Assembly: GCF_014127105.1 (NCBI RefSeq)
Contig: NZ_CP059902.1
Span: 2,203,001-2,267,000, forward strand
DNA length: 64,000 nt
Direction: 5' to 3'
Source: Devosia sp. MC521
GTDB lineage: Bacteria > Pseudomonadota > Alphaproteobacteria > Rhizobiales > Devosiaceae
The notes under the pieces were generated by a model. That model did not search any database, had not been told where the DNA came from, and was given only the letters and a program-made list of their open reading frames with translations. Shown piece after piece: positions 53,355 to 62,790 of this stretch; the first letter of the stretch is position 1, and each line of letters starts with the position of its first letter. The position numbers and the translations under genes were made by a program.

Positions 53355-54547
53355 GCCGCCGGCAGCGCAATGCGCTCCTCGGCTGGCGCGGGGAGCGCGA
53401 ACGCACCTATGCGGTGTTCTGCAAAAGCCGAAACCACACCTCTCGCGGCCTGTCGCGCTAAGGTGATATTTTGCTCACTCAAATACCCGAATGCTTCTTC
53501 AAGCTCGAATGGGATGTCGTTCGAATACTCCGCCAACAGCTCTTCAGTCAGCGCGGTGACCACATAGTGGCGCGCCGACACGTCGTCAGAAAGATCTGTC
53601 ATACGGGCGTGTTGAATGAACCGCACCATCAGCCCCACGACAGATGGTGCCAGCCCGGCACGCGCAAAGAGTGCCGCGACCGTTGCACGTCCACCCGAGT
53701 TGAGCACGGAGAACACCTTCTCAGTCTTCACGCCTGCCAAATGCCCTATGCAATCGGAGAAGAAGAGCACGCGGCCATTGACCAGCGCGTGCAGCAGAGT
53801 GCGCGTGTTGAGGTTTTCGCTGACGGCAAGGTCATCCACATAACGAGTGTCACCGTCACTCGCCTCGCCGATCACTGAAATAGCCGTATCAAGACTGTCG
53901 CGAAGTATCTTATTGAGACGCCCACTCGTCAGCGAGCCTTTCACGACCCGACAAGACTTCAGCCCCTCAGCCACAGCTCGAATGAGAATTAATCGCCCTT
54001 GTGCCGGCAAGTCTTGTCTCGCCAACAATGCACCGCGGACCTGCGGGTCACCCGAATGGCGCATCGCCAACGCCAGAAGCACCTCAGCAGGCGCAGCTAC
54101 CTCTAACCGCCGCAACAGCAACAAAGAGACTTCGCGCTGCTCGGCCTCTAACATCATTCCCGCTAGTCGGGCGCTGATGGACCGACGCTGCGCAATCGCG
54201 ACCAGGTCAGAAATTTCGCCTCGCCGGATCAACGGAGCAAGATCCGCATCGATTAGAACGGGCGAATATTGCAGCACTGCCCGCGAGATTACCGGGCTAT
54301 CGCCCAACAACGACAAGATGACAGGACGCGGGGCAGTGTCAGCGTGCAGTAGCCCATAGGCCAATGCCGCTCGAACTTTAACTGATGGATCATCGAGAAA
54401 GCCAATCAGGGCCGCATAAAGCGCGGCGTGTTCTTCGGCATGCCCACGATGGTCGAGATAGGCCAAAGCGGCCAGATGAGCGGCATGACCACGCGCATCA
54501 CTGTCTGCCGATTGACACAGCTCAGCAAAGGCTTGGTATCCGACCAT
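53351..54547 (-). CDS. DUF2336 protein with HEAT-like repeats
   Basis: The product has 398 aa. Helical HEAT-like repeats cover the first half (AALIGFLDDPSVKVRAALAY then GLLHAD; LAPLIRRGEISDLVAIAQ). The C-terminal DUF2336 part includes VNGRVLFFSDCIGHLAG and SGGRATVAALFARAGL. The family is widespread in alphaproteobacteria, function unknown. Some members sit near motility or stress genes. Confidence 0.8.
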   Translation of the reverse strand: MVGYQAFAELCQSADSDARGHAAHLAALAYLDHRGHAEEHAALYAALIGFLDDPSVKVRAALAYGLLHADTAPRPVILSLLGDSPVISRAVLQYSPVLIDADLAPLIRRGEISDLVAIAQRRSISARLAGMMLEAEQREVSLLLLRRLEVAAPAEVLLALAMRHSGDPQVRGALLARQDLPAQGRLILIRAVAEGLKSCRVVKGSLTSGRLNKILRDSLDTAISVIGEASDGDTRYVDDLAVSENLNTRTLLHALVNGRVLFFSDCIGHLAGVKTEKVFSVLNSGGRATVAALFARAGLAPSVVGLMVRFIQHARMTDLSDDVSARHYVVTALTEELLAEYSNDIPFELEEAFGYLSEQNITLARQAARGVVSAFAEHRIGAFALPAPAEERIALPAA

Positions 54548-54665
54548 ACACTTCCTCCAGCACTAGGAAATGAAAGTACTGTCAGAAGTTTAAGGAAGCG
54601 TTCACCATAAACGACGGCGGTGCGGATACTATAAAATACTTAGGGCCTTGCCTGATCGCTAAAAC

Positions 54666-55466
54666 TTACTGGCTATAGAGCTGCGTGAAGAATGCGGCGT
54701 TGCCATTTCCCTCATCAGTCGCTGCTTCTGGTTCTGTTCGAAATAGACCAGTAAAAGACATATTCGCCGGAGAAAACCGCGAAGGAACCGCAGGCTCAAT
54801 TGGTTTCGTTGGCGTGGACGAACTGATCTGCTGTGCTGCAAAACCAGCGTTGGGCTCGGCATTATGCTTTGCTACAAGCACCTGATAAACCTCACGAATA
54901 GTACGTGGCTTACCTGAGCCGTCATAAAATATCGTTTGGTTGGCATTCGCCTGCTTCGGGAACAGGTTGACCGCAACTTGCTCGGGATTTTGCAATCCTG
55001 CCTGGAACATGCGCTCCGCGCCCTGTGCACCCAGAAAATGCGCGATATAGAGTTCGCCAGCGCTAGGCATACGCCCAAACGCGGTCTTCAGAAAATCGCC
55101 ATTTGAACGCGTGAAGGCTGCGGCCAAATCAGCTGCAATCTGTGGGTTCTCGCGCAAAGCAAGAATCTCGGCTTTCTTCCGGGGATCTCGAACGACGTAA
55201 TCGCCATCAGGCGTGCGTGTGATTTCGTCGGCGTACCGCTGATAGCCAAGCCGAGGGCCGTCGGTTTTCATCACCTGCAGCCAAGTCCCTTCCAGAAACT
55301 GGAATAGACCAACAGCTGACGATGTTCTGGCCTTGGCACTAGGATTTAGACTGCTCTCACGTACTGCGGTCTGCAGCAAGTAGCTGAAATCCACACCGCT
55401 TTTTTCCCCCGCAGCAGTGAGCGCGTTGACCAAATTCTGGGGAATTGAAACGGGTTTAATGCCCAT
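54666..55466 (-). CDS. Lytic transglycosylase-like protein
   Basis: The product has 266 aa from the Met at 55,466; 295 from an earlier Met that adds a Cys-rich stretch without family support. The SLT fold is indicated by LLQTAVRESSLNPSAKARTS with the likely catalytic Glu in RES, then AVGLFQFLEGTW. The C-terminal 70 residues are disordered and Ser/Pro-rich. No signal peptide is seen from this start. Related proteins are found near flagellar or secretion genes and open peptidoglycan locally. Confidence 0.75.
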   Translation of the reverse strand: MGIKPVSIPQNLVNALTAAGEKSGVDFSYLLQTAVRESSLNPSAKARTSSAVGLFQFLEGTWLQVMKTDGPRLGYQRYADEITRTPDGDYVVRDPRKKAEILALRENPQIAADLAAAFTRSNGDFLKTAFGRMPSAGELYIAHFLGAQGAERMFQAGLQNPEQVAVNLFPKQANANQTIFYDGSGKPRTIREVYQVLVAKHNAEPNAGFAAQQISSSTPTKPIEPAVPSRFSPANMSFTGLFRTEPEAATDEGNGNAAFFTQLYSQ

Positions 55467-55566
55467 TCGATCGAGCGTGTCCTGTGAATCAGCTTTCCCA
55501 AGCCTACCACAAGACACACAGCAATATTTCGTTAACTTAAGGACACGCCGCAAAACTGTGCTGGTT

Positions 55567-56145
55567 TTAGCCCTCGTAATACGAAACGACCGATGTCAAA
55601 TCCGGACGCGGGCGCTCCTCAGGCGTAACACTCGGCGTGCCGATGTGAACGAAACCGACAAACTGCTCACCCTCTTTCGCGCCAAGCATGCTCGCGGCCT
55701 CCTGATCGAAGGCAAACCAGCGGGTGATCCACGACGCTGCATAGCCATGGGCATGCGCTGCGTGAATGAGATTGAAGGCAACATTCCCCGCAGAGAGCAC
55801 CTGTTCGAGTTCTGGCACCTTGGGGTGCTCTTGCGGACGCGAGATCACACCAATGGTGAGCGGTGCAGGCAGGAAACGCTTCCGCTCGACATCCAGCGAA
55901 GCGTCGTCATAGGTGGGAAACCGCTTCTGAGCGATCGCAGCCAAACGCTCGCCGACAAGCGCACGGGCCTCACCCGCGTAAACGACCAGCCTCCAAGGCG
56001 TGATCTTACCGTGATCAGGCACGCGCGTTGCGATGGTCAGAATAGTGTCCAGTTCAGCCTGGCTCGGGCCAGGTTCATTCAGAAACCCAAGGCCGACCGA
56101 ACGACGAGTGAGGAGATAATCGCGCAGCGCAGTGTTGACGGCCAT
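55567..56145 (-). CDS. Nitroreductase family protein (YdjA-like)
   Basis: The product has 192 aa from the ATG after AAGGAACC. The FMN-binding pattern RRSVGLGFLNEPGP, VPDHGKITPWRLVVY and the late FVGFVHIGTPSV are typical of the small YdjA-type group. These enzymes reduce nitro compounds or quinones with NAD(P)H. The natural substrate is unknown. Confidence 0.88.
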   Translation of the reverse strand: MAVNTALRDYLLTRRSVGLGFLNEPGPSQAELDTILTIATRVPDHGKITPWRLVVYAGEARALVGERLAAIAQKRFPTYDDASLDVERKRFLPAPLTIGVISRPQEHPKVPELEQVLSAGNVAFNLIHAAHAHGYAASWITRWFAFDQEAASMLGAKEGEQFVGFVHIGTPSVTPEERPRPDLTSVVSYYEG

Positions 56146-56332
56146 GATGGTTCCTTTCCCAATGCTCGTGCAATAGTCCCCCACTGCCTGCGCGCCAAGT
56201 CTTTCCTGCGGCAATCTTGGCCAAAGCGCTGCGCCCTGTTCCAAAATGGCTTAGGGTATGACACAGCTTTTCCGCAATGATTGGTTAGAGACGACCTGAG
56301 AGTCGCCTGCCCTGCGTTCCTTGGGAGACCTT

Positions 56333-57304
56333 ATGCGTTTTGCTCCACTCCTAGCGATATTGGCCGTCCTGCTGACTGCCGTTCCAACAGCTATGGCTCC
56401 CGTCGCCAGCTATGCCCAAGCTAGCGCCGAAATCCCGCCCCTACCGCGTGCACGCCCGGATCGGGACGCGCAGCCGGAGGAAATGAGCCCCGAGCAGGAA
56501 CGCGCTGCCGTTGAAGCACAGGCCGCAATTGAAGCTGCGGCCGACATCCCTCAGCCAGTGACACTTAGCGCTCGGATCATTGAAGGCGGCACCCCGATCA
56601 CCGAAGGCCTTATCTGGCGCGTTTTTGAGGGCAACCCCGATGAAAGCGGCGAGATGGCATTGGTTGCCAAGGCGGAAACCGCCAATGCTCGCATCGAACT
56701 CCGTCCCGGCGAATACATGCTTCATGTCGCTTATGGACGTGCTCAATACAGCGAATCCATCACAATCCTGCCCGGTGGTATGCAGAAGGACGTCATTCTG
56801 AATGTTGGCGGACTACGTTTGCATTCTGCCGTTACCGGTGACATCCCCATATCGCCGCAGCTTTTGACATTTGAGATTTACACCACTGGAGACGGCGCCA
56901 ATCGCGCGCTGATCGCTGACGGTATCCGCGCGAACGAGATCGTCACCCTCAATGCGGGAACCTATCAGATCGTCTCCCATTTCGGCACGATCAACGCCGA
57001 AGTGCGTGCAGACTTGCGCGTTGAGCCCGGTCAGATGACAGACGCGACGCTCTACCATCACGCCAGCGAGGTCGGCTTCAAGCTCGTTTCGGAAACAGGT
57101 GGCGAGGCTATCGCCGACGTCGAATGGACCGTTAAAGACGCCACTGGCGCCACGCTCTTTACCGATCGCGGAGCCTTTCCGAGCACTGTTCTCGCTGAGG
57201 GAGATTACAGCGTCCTCGCCAAATTAGGCGATCGGGTCTTCAATCGAGATTTCCAGATCATCCCCGGAAACTCGAACGAGATCGAAGTCCTTACCTCTAT
57301 TTAA
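56333..57304 (+). CDS. Secreted hypothetical protein, 323 aa
   Basis: The ATG follows GGGAGACCTT. A signal peptide (LLAILAVLLTAVPTAMAPVA) is cut near SYAQA. A Pro/Glu-rich linker (about 37-70) precedes repeated beta-sandwich segments (AELRPGEYMLHVAYG-like; LNAGTYQIVSHFGTINAEVR; LAEGDYSVLAKLGDRVFNRD). These resemble carboxypeptidase-regulatory-like folds with G-x-Y-x-V/I strands. It is periplasmic or surface exposed. A conserved unknown of this bacterial group. Confidence 0.78.
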   Translation: MRFAPLLAILAVLLTAVPTAMAPVASYAQASAEIPPLPRARPDRDAQPEEMSPEQERAAVEAQAAIEAAADIPQPVTLSARIIEGGTPITEGLIWRVFEGNPDESGEMALVAKAETANARIELRPGEYMLHVAYGRAQYSESITILPGGMQKDVILNVGGLRLHSAVTGDIPISPQLLTFEIYTTGDGANRALIADGIRANEIVTLNAGTYQIVSHFGTINAEVRADLRVEPGQMTDATLYHHASEVGFKLVSETGGEAIADVEWTVKDATGATLFTDRGAFPSTVLAEGDYSVLAKLGDRVFNRDFQIIPGNSNEIEVLTSI

Positions 57305-57316
57305 CTATGCGAAAGA

Positions 57317-57342
57317 ATGCGGCCTCTCAGGCCGCATTTTTG
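57317..57342 (+). terminator. Rho-independent terminator
   Basis: ATGCGGCCT-CTC-AGGCCGCAT followed by TTTTTG, 12 bp after the stop of the secreted 323-aa protein. Confidence 0.88.
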
Positions 57343-57406
57343 TCTTTAGTGTCATATAGTCCAATCAGAGATAGGATCGAGCTGATCCACTGTGAGGAGA
57401 TATGGC

Positions 57407-59176
57407 ATGCCCAAGCTGAAAACGGCGCCCAAATATGTGGCCGTTTCCTTAGCAACACTTGCGCTTTGCGTTTCAGTGCAACCCACATTAGCGCAAGACC
57501 AGTCCACCGAGACAACGGCACCCACCGACAAGTCCGCCGACCCGACCATTGCCCTGACGTCTCTTGTGGCGGTCAACTCCTCCCTAGACGATGACAGCCT
57601 TCGTGCGGCAATTAGTGATGCACTCATCGGTCATGAAAACGAGCTGCGTGAGTGGAACGCAGATTCTCTGACGATCCCCGAGATCCTAGTCACAATCGCG
57701 CCTAAGACCAAAAAGGCAAAGTCGACCACGATCACCTATAGCGATGTCGTCCTGACCAATGTGCGCGCTGGTGCCGCGGAGACGATGACCATTGGCGCGA
57801 TTGCAACCTCAAACAAGCACGGCGCGATCCAGGTCGACAGCCTAACATTCGATAATATTAGCCTCGCTAATATCGCCCACACCACCACGCCAAGCGTAGC
57901 AGCGGAAGACACATTTTATCCGCTTTACGGCAACTTCAGTATCGCCGGAGCAAGCCTGAATGCCGACGACACCGAATGCGCCATAGGCTCCATATCGGGT
58001 GCAGACGTGCAGATGCGCCCAGTAGGAGAAGCCGTCGCCAATTTCATCAAGCTTGCCGATAGCGACATTTGGGACGGAAGCGACGATCTAGCGCTATTGG
58101 CGCCCCTGCTCACCAGCTACGCGCATCTGGTAACCTCTGTAAAATCCGGCCCGTCGGAAATCGAAGATTTCTACTGCCGCGAAGTGTCCGGTGACGACGA
58201 AAACAAGTTCAACGACCGCGTCGATATCGAAACGATTTCGATCGCCGCGATCGAGCCGGGCTTCTCCCCGGCCGTGACGGCACAAAACATTCGCGGCACC
58301 TTCGAAGACGAGAACCACCTCTCGATCACTGAAATCTCCTCCAAGCCTTCTGACTTCACCGACATCATCGCAGCGATCGAAGCGGCTCCGCAGCCGATCA
58401 CCGAAGAATGGATGGACACCAACCAGCGCCTACTGTCGCCGAACTTTGCAGGCCTGTCGTTTACGGGCTTGGAACTCGACTTCGTGGACGACGAACCCTT
58501 TAAGCTCACCGTCGCAGATTTCGACCTCACGCTGGCCAATTACATCAACGGAATTCCGTCGAAAGCCGACGTCTCTGCCAACAATATCATCGTCAACATT
58601 CCTGAGAACGAGAGCGACGAACTTCTATCGATGATGCTCTTGGCCGGTCTCACCGAAATCAACGGCAGCTTCCGTGTTGCCGGAGAATGGAGCGAAGCGG
58701 ACGAAGCGATCACCCTTGAAGAGATTTCCTTCGACCTCAAGGATATGGGTTCCGTGAAACTTGATGGCCTGCTCGTCAACGCCTCGCCAATGCTCTTTGA
58801 CGTCGACTACATCAAGGCACTCGCCGCCAGTCGTGCTCTCGCCCTCAGCACCCTCAATCTCTCCACGGTCGACAACGGCATTGGCGAAGTGGTTCTGGCA
58901 GCCGTCAGCGGCGAAATGGGCGCCGACGCCAACGCCATGCGCCCGGTTTACGCGGATTTGGTGAAGGGTACGATTATCGCCTATCTCGCCGACCTCGCAG
59001 ACTCAGCGGATCTCGGCGATGCTGTCAGCAAATTCGTTGCTGGCACAGCCAAGACGCTGAACATTGGCATCTCGGCCAGATCAGAAAACGGCATTTCGCT
59101 TGAGGAATTTGAAGCGGCGGAAGACGATCCAATGGCCATTCTGGCCAAGATCAACGTCACTGCCAACGCGCAATAA
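57407..59176 (+). CDS. Secreted hypothetical protein, 589 aa
   Basis: GAGGAG lies about 8 nt before the ATG. A signal peptide (KYVAVSLATLALCVSVQPTLA) is cut before QDQST. The mature part is very acidic and built of long alternating stretches such as NNIIVNIPENESDELLSMML and ITLEEISFDLKDMGSVKLDG. These suggest a repetitive, beta-rich lipid-binding or AsmA-like architecture, though I cannot assign it. Only two Cys. It stands between two strong terminators as its own unit. Confidence 0.75.
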   Translation: MPKLKTAPKYVAVSLATLALCVSVQPTLAQDQSTETTAPTDKSADPTIALTSLVAVNSSLDDDSLRAAISDALIGHENELREWNADSLTIPEILVTIAPKTKKAKSTTITYSDVVLTNVRAGAAETMTIGAIATSNKHGAIQVDSLTFDNISLANIAHTTTPSVAAEDTFYPLYGNFSIAGASLNADDTECAIGSISGADVQMRPVGEAVANFIKLADSDIWDGSDDLALLAPLLTSYAHLVTSVKSGPSEIEDFYCREVSGDDENKFNDRVDIETISIAAIEPGFSPAVTAQNIRGTFEDENHLSITEISSKPSDFTDIIAAIEAAPQPITEEWMDTNQRLLSPNFAGLSFTGLELDFVDDEPFKLTVADFDLTLANYINGIPSKADVSANNIIVNIPENESDELLSMMLLAGLTEINGSFRVAGEWSEADEAITLEEISFDLKDMGSVKLDGLLVNASPMLFDVDYIKALAASRALALSTLNLSTVDNGIGEVVLAAVSGEMGADANAMRPVYADLVKGTIIAYLADLADSADLGDAVSKFVAGTAKTLNIGISARSENGISLEEFEAAEDDPMAILAKINVTANAQ

Positions 59177-59184
59177 GACAAAAA

Positions 59185-59212
59185 GGGGCCGGTCAACCGG
59201 CCCCTTTTTTTT
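59185..59212 (+). terminator. Rho-independent terminator
   Basis: GGGGCCGG-TCAA-CCGGCCCC followed by eight T. It lies between convergent genes and is preceded by AAAAA, so it may work both ways. Confidence 0.92.
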
Positions 59213-59214
59213 GG

Positions 59215-60624
59215 TTACGCTACAGCTTGCGCCGCGATTTGCAGCCCCCACGCAAGCAGTTCGTCTGCCCGCTCTCTCGTCGAACCCTCAACATAAACAC
59301 GCAGTTCCGGAGCATTCCCCGAGGCCCGGAAATGCACCATGTCGGCAGAACTTGTGCGGAACTGTAGTCCGTCAATATCAGAAAACCCGGAGATACCATG
59401 CGGCGCGAAAACCTGCTCCGCATAGGCGCGATCTTCGCCTAGGCGCTTCAGAAACGCGCCGCTCTTCTCGCTGGGCACGTCTTGTAACCGATCGGCAACA
59501 GCATGCTGCAATGGCAGATCAGCGACGATTTCTGCCACGGATTGTTTCGCAGCTGCGGCCAACCCAAGCACAGCAAGAATCGGCAGAACGGCATCACGTG
59601 TCTCAAGAGGCGCGAGGCGCTTGCCATTCACAAGCACACCCTGCCCCACAAATGTCCCGCCGTTGGCCTCAAAGCCGATGGCAGGCCCTTCGGCGGCCTC
59701 AAGTTCGGCCACCACATAAGGCGAGCCCACTCGCGTCCGAACAACGCTGTCAAACAAGCCTGTCCGCTCAATGGCAGAGTTCGAGGTCACTGGGGTCACA
59801 ACAGTCTTGGCCGCGCAAAACTTGGCCGTAAGCAGGCCCAATAAGTCACCGCGTACGAACGCGCCGGTGTTGTCCATAAGCAGGGGACGATCCCCGTCTC
59901 CGTCTGCCGACACAATGGCATCGATCTCATGTTCATCAAGCCACGCCTTAAGGGGCGCAAAAATGGCGTCGCCAAAGGCTTCCGTATCCACCGGGACAAA
60001 GTCGGTCCTGCGTCCAAGGCTCAGCGTTTCCGCCCCATGATGGCGCAAGACCCGGTGGAGAATATCGCGCGCGACTGTCGAGTGTTCATAGACACCCACA
60101 CGCAGACCGTTGAGGGCGCCAATCGGCAGAATGGGCTCAAACCGAGCAATATAGCGCTCTGTCGCCGCGCCAAACTCATTTGCAGCACCATAGCCAGCGC
60201 CATCGATATCATCGTCCTGCAGCGCAGCGAGAATACCCGCTTCGTCTGCCTTCGAAATCTCGCCGGTCGGAACGTAGAATTTGAGCCCGTTTCGATCCGC
60301 CGGAATATGACTACCAGTCACCATGATCGCTGGCGAAGCATCGCTCATCGCATGCAGCGCCAAGGCTGGCGTTGGAACCGCTCCACAATCGACCGGCGTC
60401 ATCCCCGCAGCGGTGACAGCAGCGGCGCAGTCCGCCAAAATGTCTGGGCTGGACGCGCGGAAGTCGCGCGCCAGATAGACTTTCCCACTCGTCGCAGTCC
60501 CCGCCTCTTTGAGGTAACGCAGGAAGGCGGCCGTATACCGCCTTGCAGCATTGCCCTGCAGATCCGTTACCAGCCCCCGTAGCCCACTGGTTCCGAACTT
60601 CAAGCTATTGGCTGGCGAGGTCAT
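59215..60624 (-). CDS. Phosphomannomutase/phosphoglucomutase
   Basis: The product has 469 aa of the alpha-D-phosphohexomutase family. The phosphoserine loop is VTGSHIPADRNGLKF (about 102-116; most relatives read TASHNP), the metal loop is SADGDGDRP (about 239-247), the sugar-binding loop is GFEANGG and the phosphate-binding loop is FRASGNAPELRVYVEG. It interconverts hexose 1- and 6-phosphates and feeds nucleotide-sugar synthesis, in keeping with the UDP-glucose dehydrogenase encoded upstream in the same direction. Confidence 0.88.
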   Translation of the reverse strand: MTSPANSLKFGTSGLRGLVTDLQGNAARRYTAAFLRYLKEAGTATSGKVYLARDFRASSPDILADCAAAVTAAGMTPVDCGAVPTPALALHAMSDASPAIMVTGSHIPADRNGLKFYVPTGEISKADEAGILAALQDDDIDGAGYGAANEFGAATERYIARFEPILPIGALNGLRVGVYEHSTVARDILHRVLRHHGAETLSLGRRTDFVPVDTEAFGDAIFAPLKAWLDEHEIDAIVSADGDGDRPLLMDNTGAFVRGDLLGLLTAKFCAAKTVVTPVTSNSAIERTGLFDSVVRTRVGSPYVVAELEAAEGPAIGFEANGGTFVGQGVLVNGKRLAPLETRDAVLPILAVLGLAAAAKQSVAEIVADLPLQHAVADRLQDVPSEKSGAFLKRLGEDRAYAEQVFAPHGISGFSDIDGLQFRTSSADMVHFRASGNAPELRVYVEGSTRERADELLAWGLQIAAQAVA

Positions 60625-60668
60625 AGAGAGTTCCTGCTCAAATCGATTACGAATGCAAATACCGAGAC

Positions 60669-61985
60669 TTATGGCAGACGGCTGGGTTTACCAAGGCCGA
60701 GATAGCCCAAGCCATGCTTGGCCACATCGGCTTCGCGGTAAACATTTCGCAGATCAACCAACAGACCGTCCGACATACGAGACTTCAACTGTGCAAGGTC
60801 TAGCGCACGAAATTCGTTCCACTCTGTGACCAAAACAACCGCGGACGCGCCGTCTGCAACCTCATATGCCGTATCGACCAGTGTGACATTTGGCAGGAGC
60901 GGTCTTGCCGCAGCCATCCCCTTGGGATCACAGGCCCGCACATGAGCACCAGCCGCTTCCAGTCCTGCTATAATGTCGAGGGACGGCGCATCGCGCATGT
61001 CGTCTGTTTCAGGCTTAAAGGTCAGACCCAACACACCAATGGTGCGCCCGGCCACCGAACCACCACAGGCCGCAATAACTCGTTGCGCCATAGCGCCCTT
61101 GCGCGCCACATTGACGTCGACAGTCGCCTCGACCAACCGCATTGGACTCGCATGCTCTCGGCCCATTTGCACAAGTGCCTGCGTATCCTTGGGGAAGCAC
61201 GATCCGCCAAAGCCCGGTCCGGCATTGAGAAACTTCTCGCCAATCCGACGATCCAGCCCCATGCCCCGTGCAACTTCTTGCACATCCCCGCCAGCCGCTT
61301 CGCACAGCGAAGCCATTTCGTTGATAAAGGTGATCTTCATCGCCAAAAAGGCATTGGCGCCATACTTGATCAACTCAGCCGAACGACGAGACGTGAACAG
61401 GAGCGGCGACGAGTTGAGATTGAGCGGCCGATAAACCTCTGCCATCACAGAACGCGCGCGTTCATCTTCCAAGCCGACGACGACACGGTCAGGGTGTTTA
61501 AAATCGGCAATCGCCGCACCCTCACGCAAGAATTCGGGATTGGAAACGACGGCAACATCGGCCTCGGGATTGACCGAGCGGATCAACCGCTCGACTTCGT
61601 CACCCGTACCCACTGGCACGGTGGACTTGGTGACGACCACCGTGAAGCGTTTGATCAGCGGGGCAATTTCCCGGGCAACATCGTAGACATAGGTCAGGTC
61701 GGCATGTCCGTCACCGCGGCGCGCCGGAGTGCCTACGGCGATAAAAATCACGTCAGCTTCGGCTACAGCATTGGCCAGCGCAGTGGTGAATTGCAAGCGT
61801 CCTGCTTCCACATTGGCAAGGACAATCTGATCGAGACCGGGTTCGTAAATCGGGATGATGCCGCTTTGTAACGCGGCAATCTTGGCCGCATCTTTATCGA
61901 CGCAAGTTACCGAATGGCCGAAGTCTGCAAAGCACACGCCGGACACCAATCCCACATAGCCCGAACCGATGACCGTGATCTTCAT
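60669..61985 (-). CDS. ugd: UDP-glucose 6-dehydrogenase
   Basis: The product has 438 aa. N-terminal NAD fold GSGYVGLVSGVCFADFGHSV, middle FLAMKITFINEMASLCE, catalytic Cys in PGFGGSCFPKDTQALV (about 261), and a C-terminal UDP-binding Rossmann domain with GLTFKPETDDMRDAPSL. It makes UDP-glucuronate for acidic exopolysaccharides or lipid A/LPS decoration. It starts 11 bp after arfB ends, and the mutase gene follows 44 bp after it. Confidence 0.95.
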   Translation of the reverse strand: MKITVIGSGYVGLVSGVCFADFGHSVTCVDKDAAKIAALQSGIIPIYEPGLDQIVLANVEAGRLQFTTALANAVAEADVIFIAVGTPARRGDGHADLTYVYDVAREIAPLIKRFTVVVTKSTVPVGTGDEVERLIRSVNPEADVAVVSNPEFLREGAAIADFKHPDRVVVGLEDERARSVMAEVYRPLNLNSSPLLFTSRRSAELIKYGANAFLAMKITFINEMASLCEAAGGDVQEVARGMGLDRRIGEKFLNAGPGFGGSCFPKDTQALVQMGREHASPMRLVEATVDVNVARKGAMAQRVIAACGGSVAGRTIGVLGLTFKPETDDMRDAPSLDIIAGLEAAGAHVRACDPKGMAAARPLLPNVTLVDTAYEVADGASAVVLVTEWNEFRALDLAQLKSRMSDGLLVDLRNVYREADVAKHGLGYLGLGKPSRLP

Positions 61986-61996
61986 TGACTAGTCCC

Positions 61997-62428
61997 TCAA
62001 TCGTCAACATTTGGCCGTCCGCGCATCTGCTTAATGCCTGACCGCACAGCTTTACCTTCCACGCGTCGCTTCTTGGACGCAAGGGTTGGACGGGTGGCGA
62101 TACGCGGTTTCGGCGGATAAGCGCCCTCGCGGATAAGCGCAACCAGCCGTGCCACTGCTTCTGCTCGGTTCAGCGGTTGATCGCGGTGGGAATTGGAGGT
62201 GATGACGATGACGCCATCTTTGGTCAGGCGACTGCCCGCCAGATCGGCGACTCTGCGTTTAACCGGGTCAGGCAAGGATGGGGAATTGAGAAGATCAAAG
62301 CGCAGCTGTACGGCGCTCGCCACCTTATTGACGTTTTGCCCGCCCGGCCCAGAGCCGCGAACAAAAGTCTCGTCAATTTCCGAAGGATCAATCCGAAGGC
62401 TGCGGGTAATCTGAATAGGCTCAGCCAT
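61997..62428 (-). CDS. arfB: ArfB alternative ribosome-rescue factor
   Basis: The product has 143 aa. The GGQ motif is in VRGSGPGGQNVNKVASAVQL (about 25-44), the peptidyl-tRNA hydrolase signature. The basic C-terminal tail (TLASKKRRVEGKAVRSGIKQ) enters the mRNA channel of stalled ribosomes. It is codon-independent, unlike RF1/RF2, and is a back-up for tmRNA. Confidence 0.95.
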   Translation of the reverse strand: MAEPIQITRSLRIDPSEIDETFVRGSGPGGQNVNKVASAVQLRFDLLNSPSLPDPVKRRVADLAGSRLTKDGVIVITSNSHRDQPLNRAEAVARLVALIREGAYPPKPRIATRPTLASKKRRVEGKAVRSGIKQMRGRPNVDD

Positions 62429-62444
62429 GATTAGCCCCTCCTAG

Positions 62445-62534
62445 CCTCCCCCGCTTGCGGGGGAGGAACGCATCCTGCCGATTGGCAAGACCACGCCATC
62501 AAACCGTTCTACGCCTCCCCCTACCAGGGGGAGG
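62445..62534. repeat. Two perfect short palindromes between arfB and a small gene
   Basis: CCTCCCCCGC-TT-GCGGGGGAGG (62,445-62,466) and CCTCCCCCT-ACC-AGGGGGAGG (62,514-62,534), 47 bp apart and sharing the CCTCCCCC arm. No T-run follows. They look like copies of a small intergenic palindromic repeat. Confidence 0.7.
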
Positions 62535-62565
62535 ACGGGAGGGGGTTATAAGCGCCGGCGAAAAC

Positions 62566-62790
62566 CTACCGCTTCCAACGACCAGAGAAATACACTTCCT
62601 CGTCGTGGATGATGCGACCCTTTTCGGTGGTCCGGAACTTGCCCGGCTCGACCTCTTCAATCCACTTCTTCTTGAGCATAACGGCGAATGTCTTTTCGCC
62701 GACATCCTTGAAGTCGTCGGGGCCCATCACATTGCTCTCCCCCATATGGTAGAGAGCTTTCATTTCGCGATTAGACGGACGAAGTGGCAT
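62566..62790 (-). CDS. Small conserved protein, 74 aa
   Basis: The product has a winged-helix-like pattern: KTFAVMLKKKWIEEVEPGKF, RTTEKGRIIHDEEV. The start overlaps the thrS stop by 1 bp. Charged, without Cys. Function unknown; its position suggests cotranscription with thrS. Confidence 0.65.
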   Translation of the reverse strand: MPLRPSNREMKALYHMGESNVMGPDDFKDVGEKTFAVMLKKKWIEEVEPGKFRTTEKGRIIHDEEVYFSGRWKR

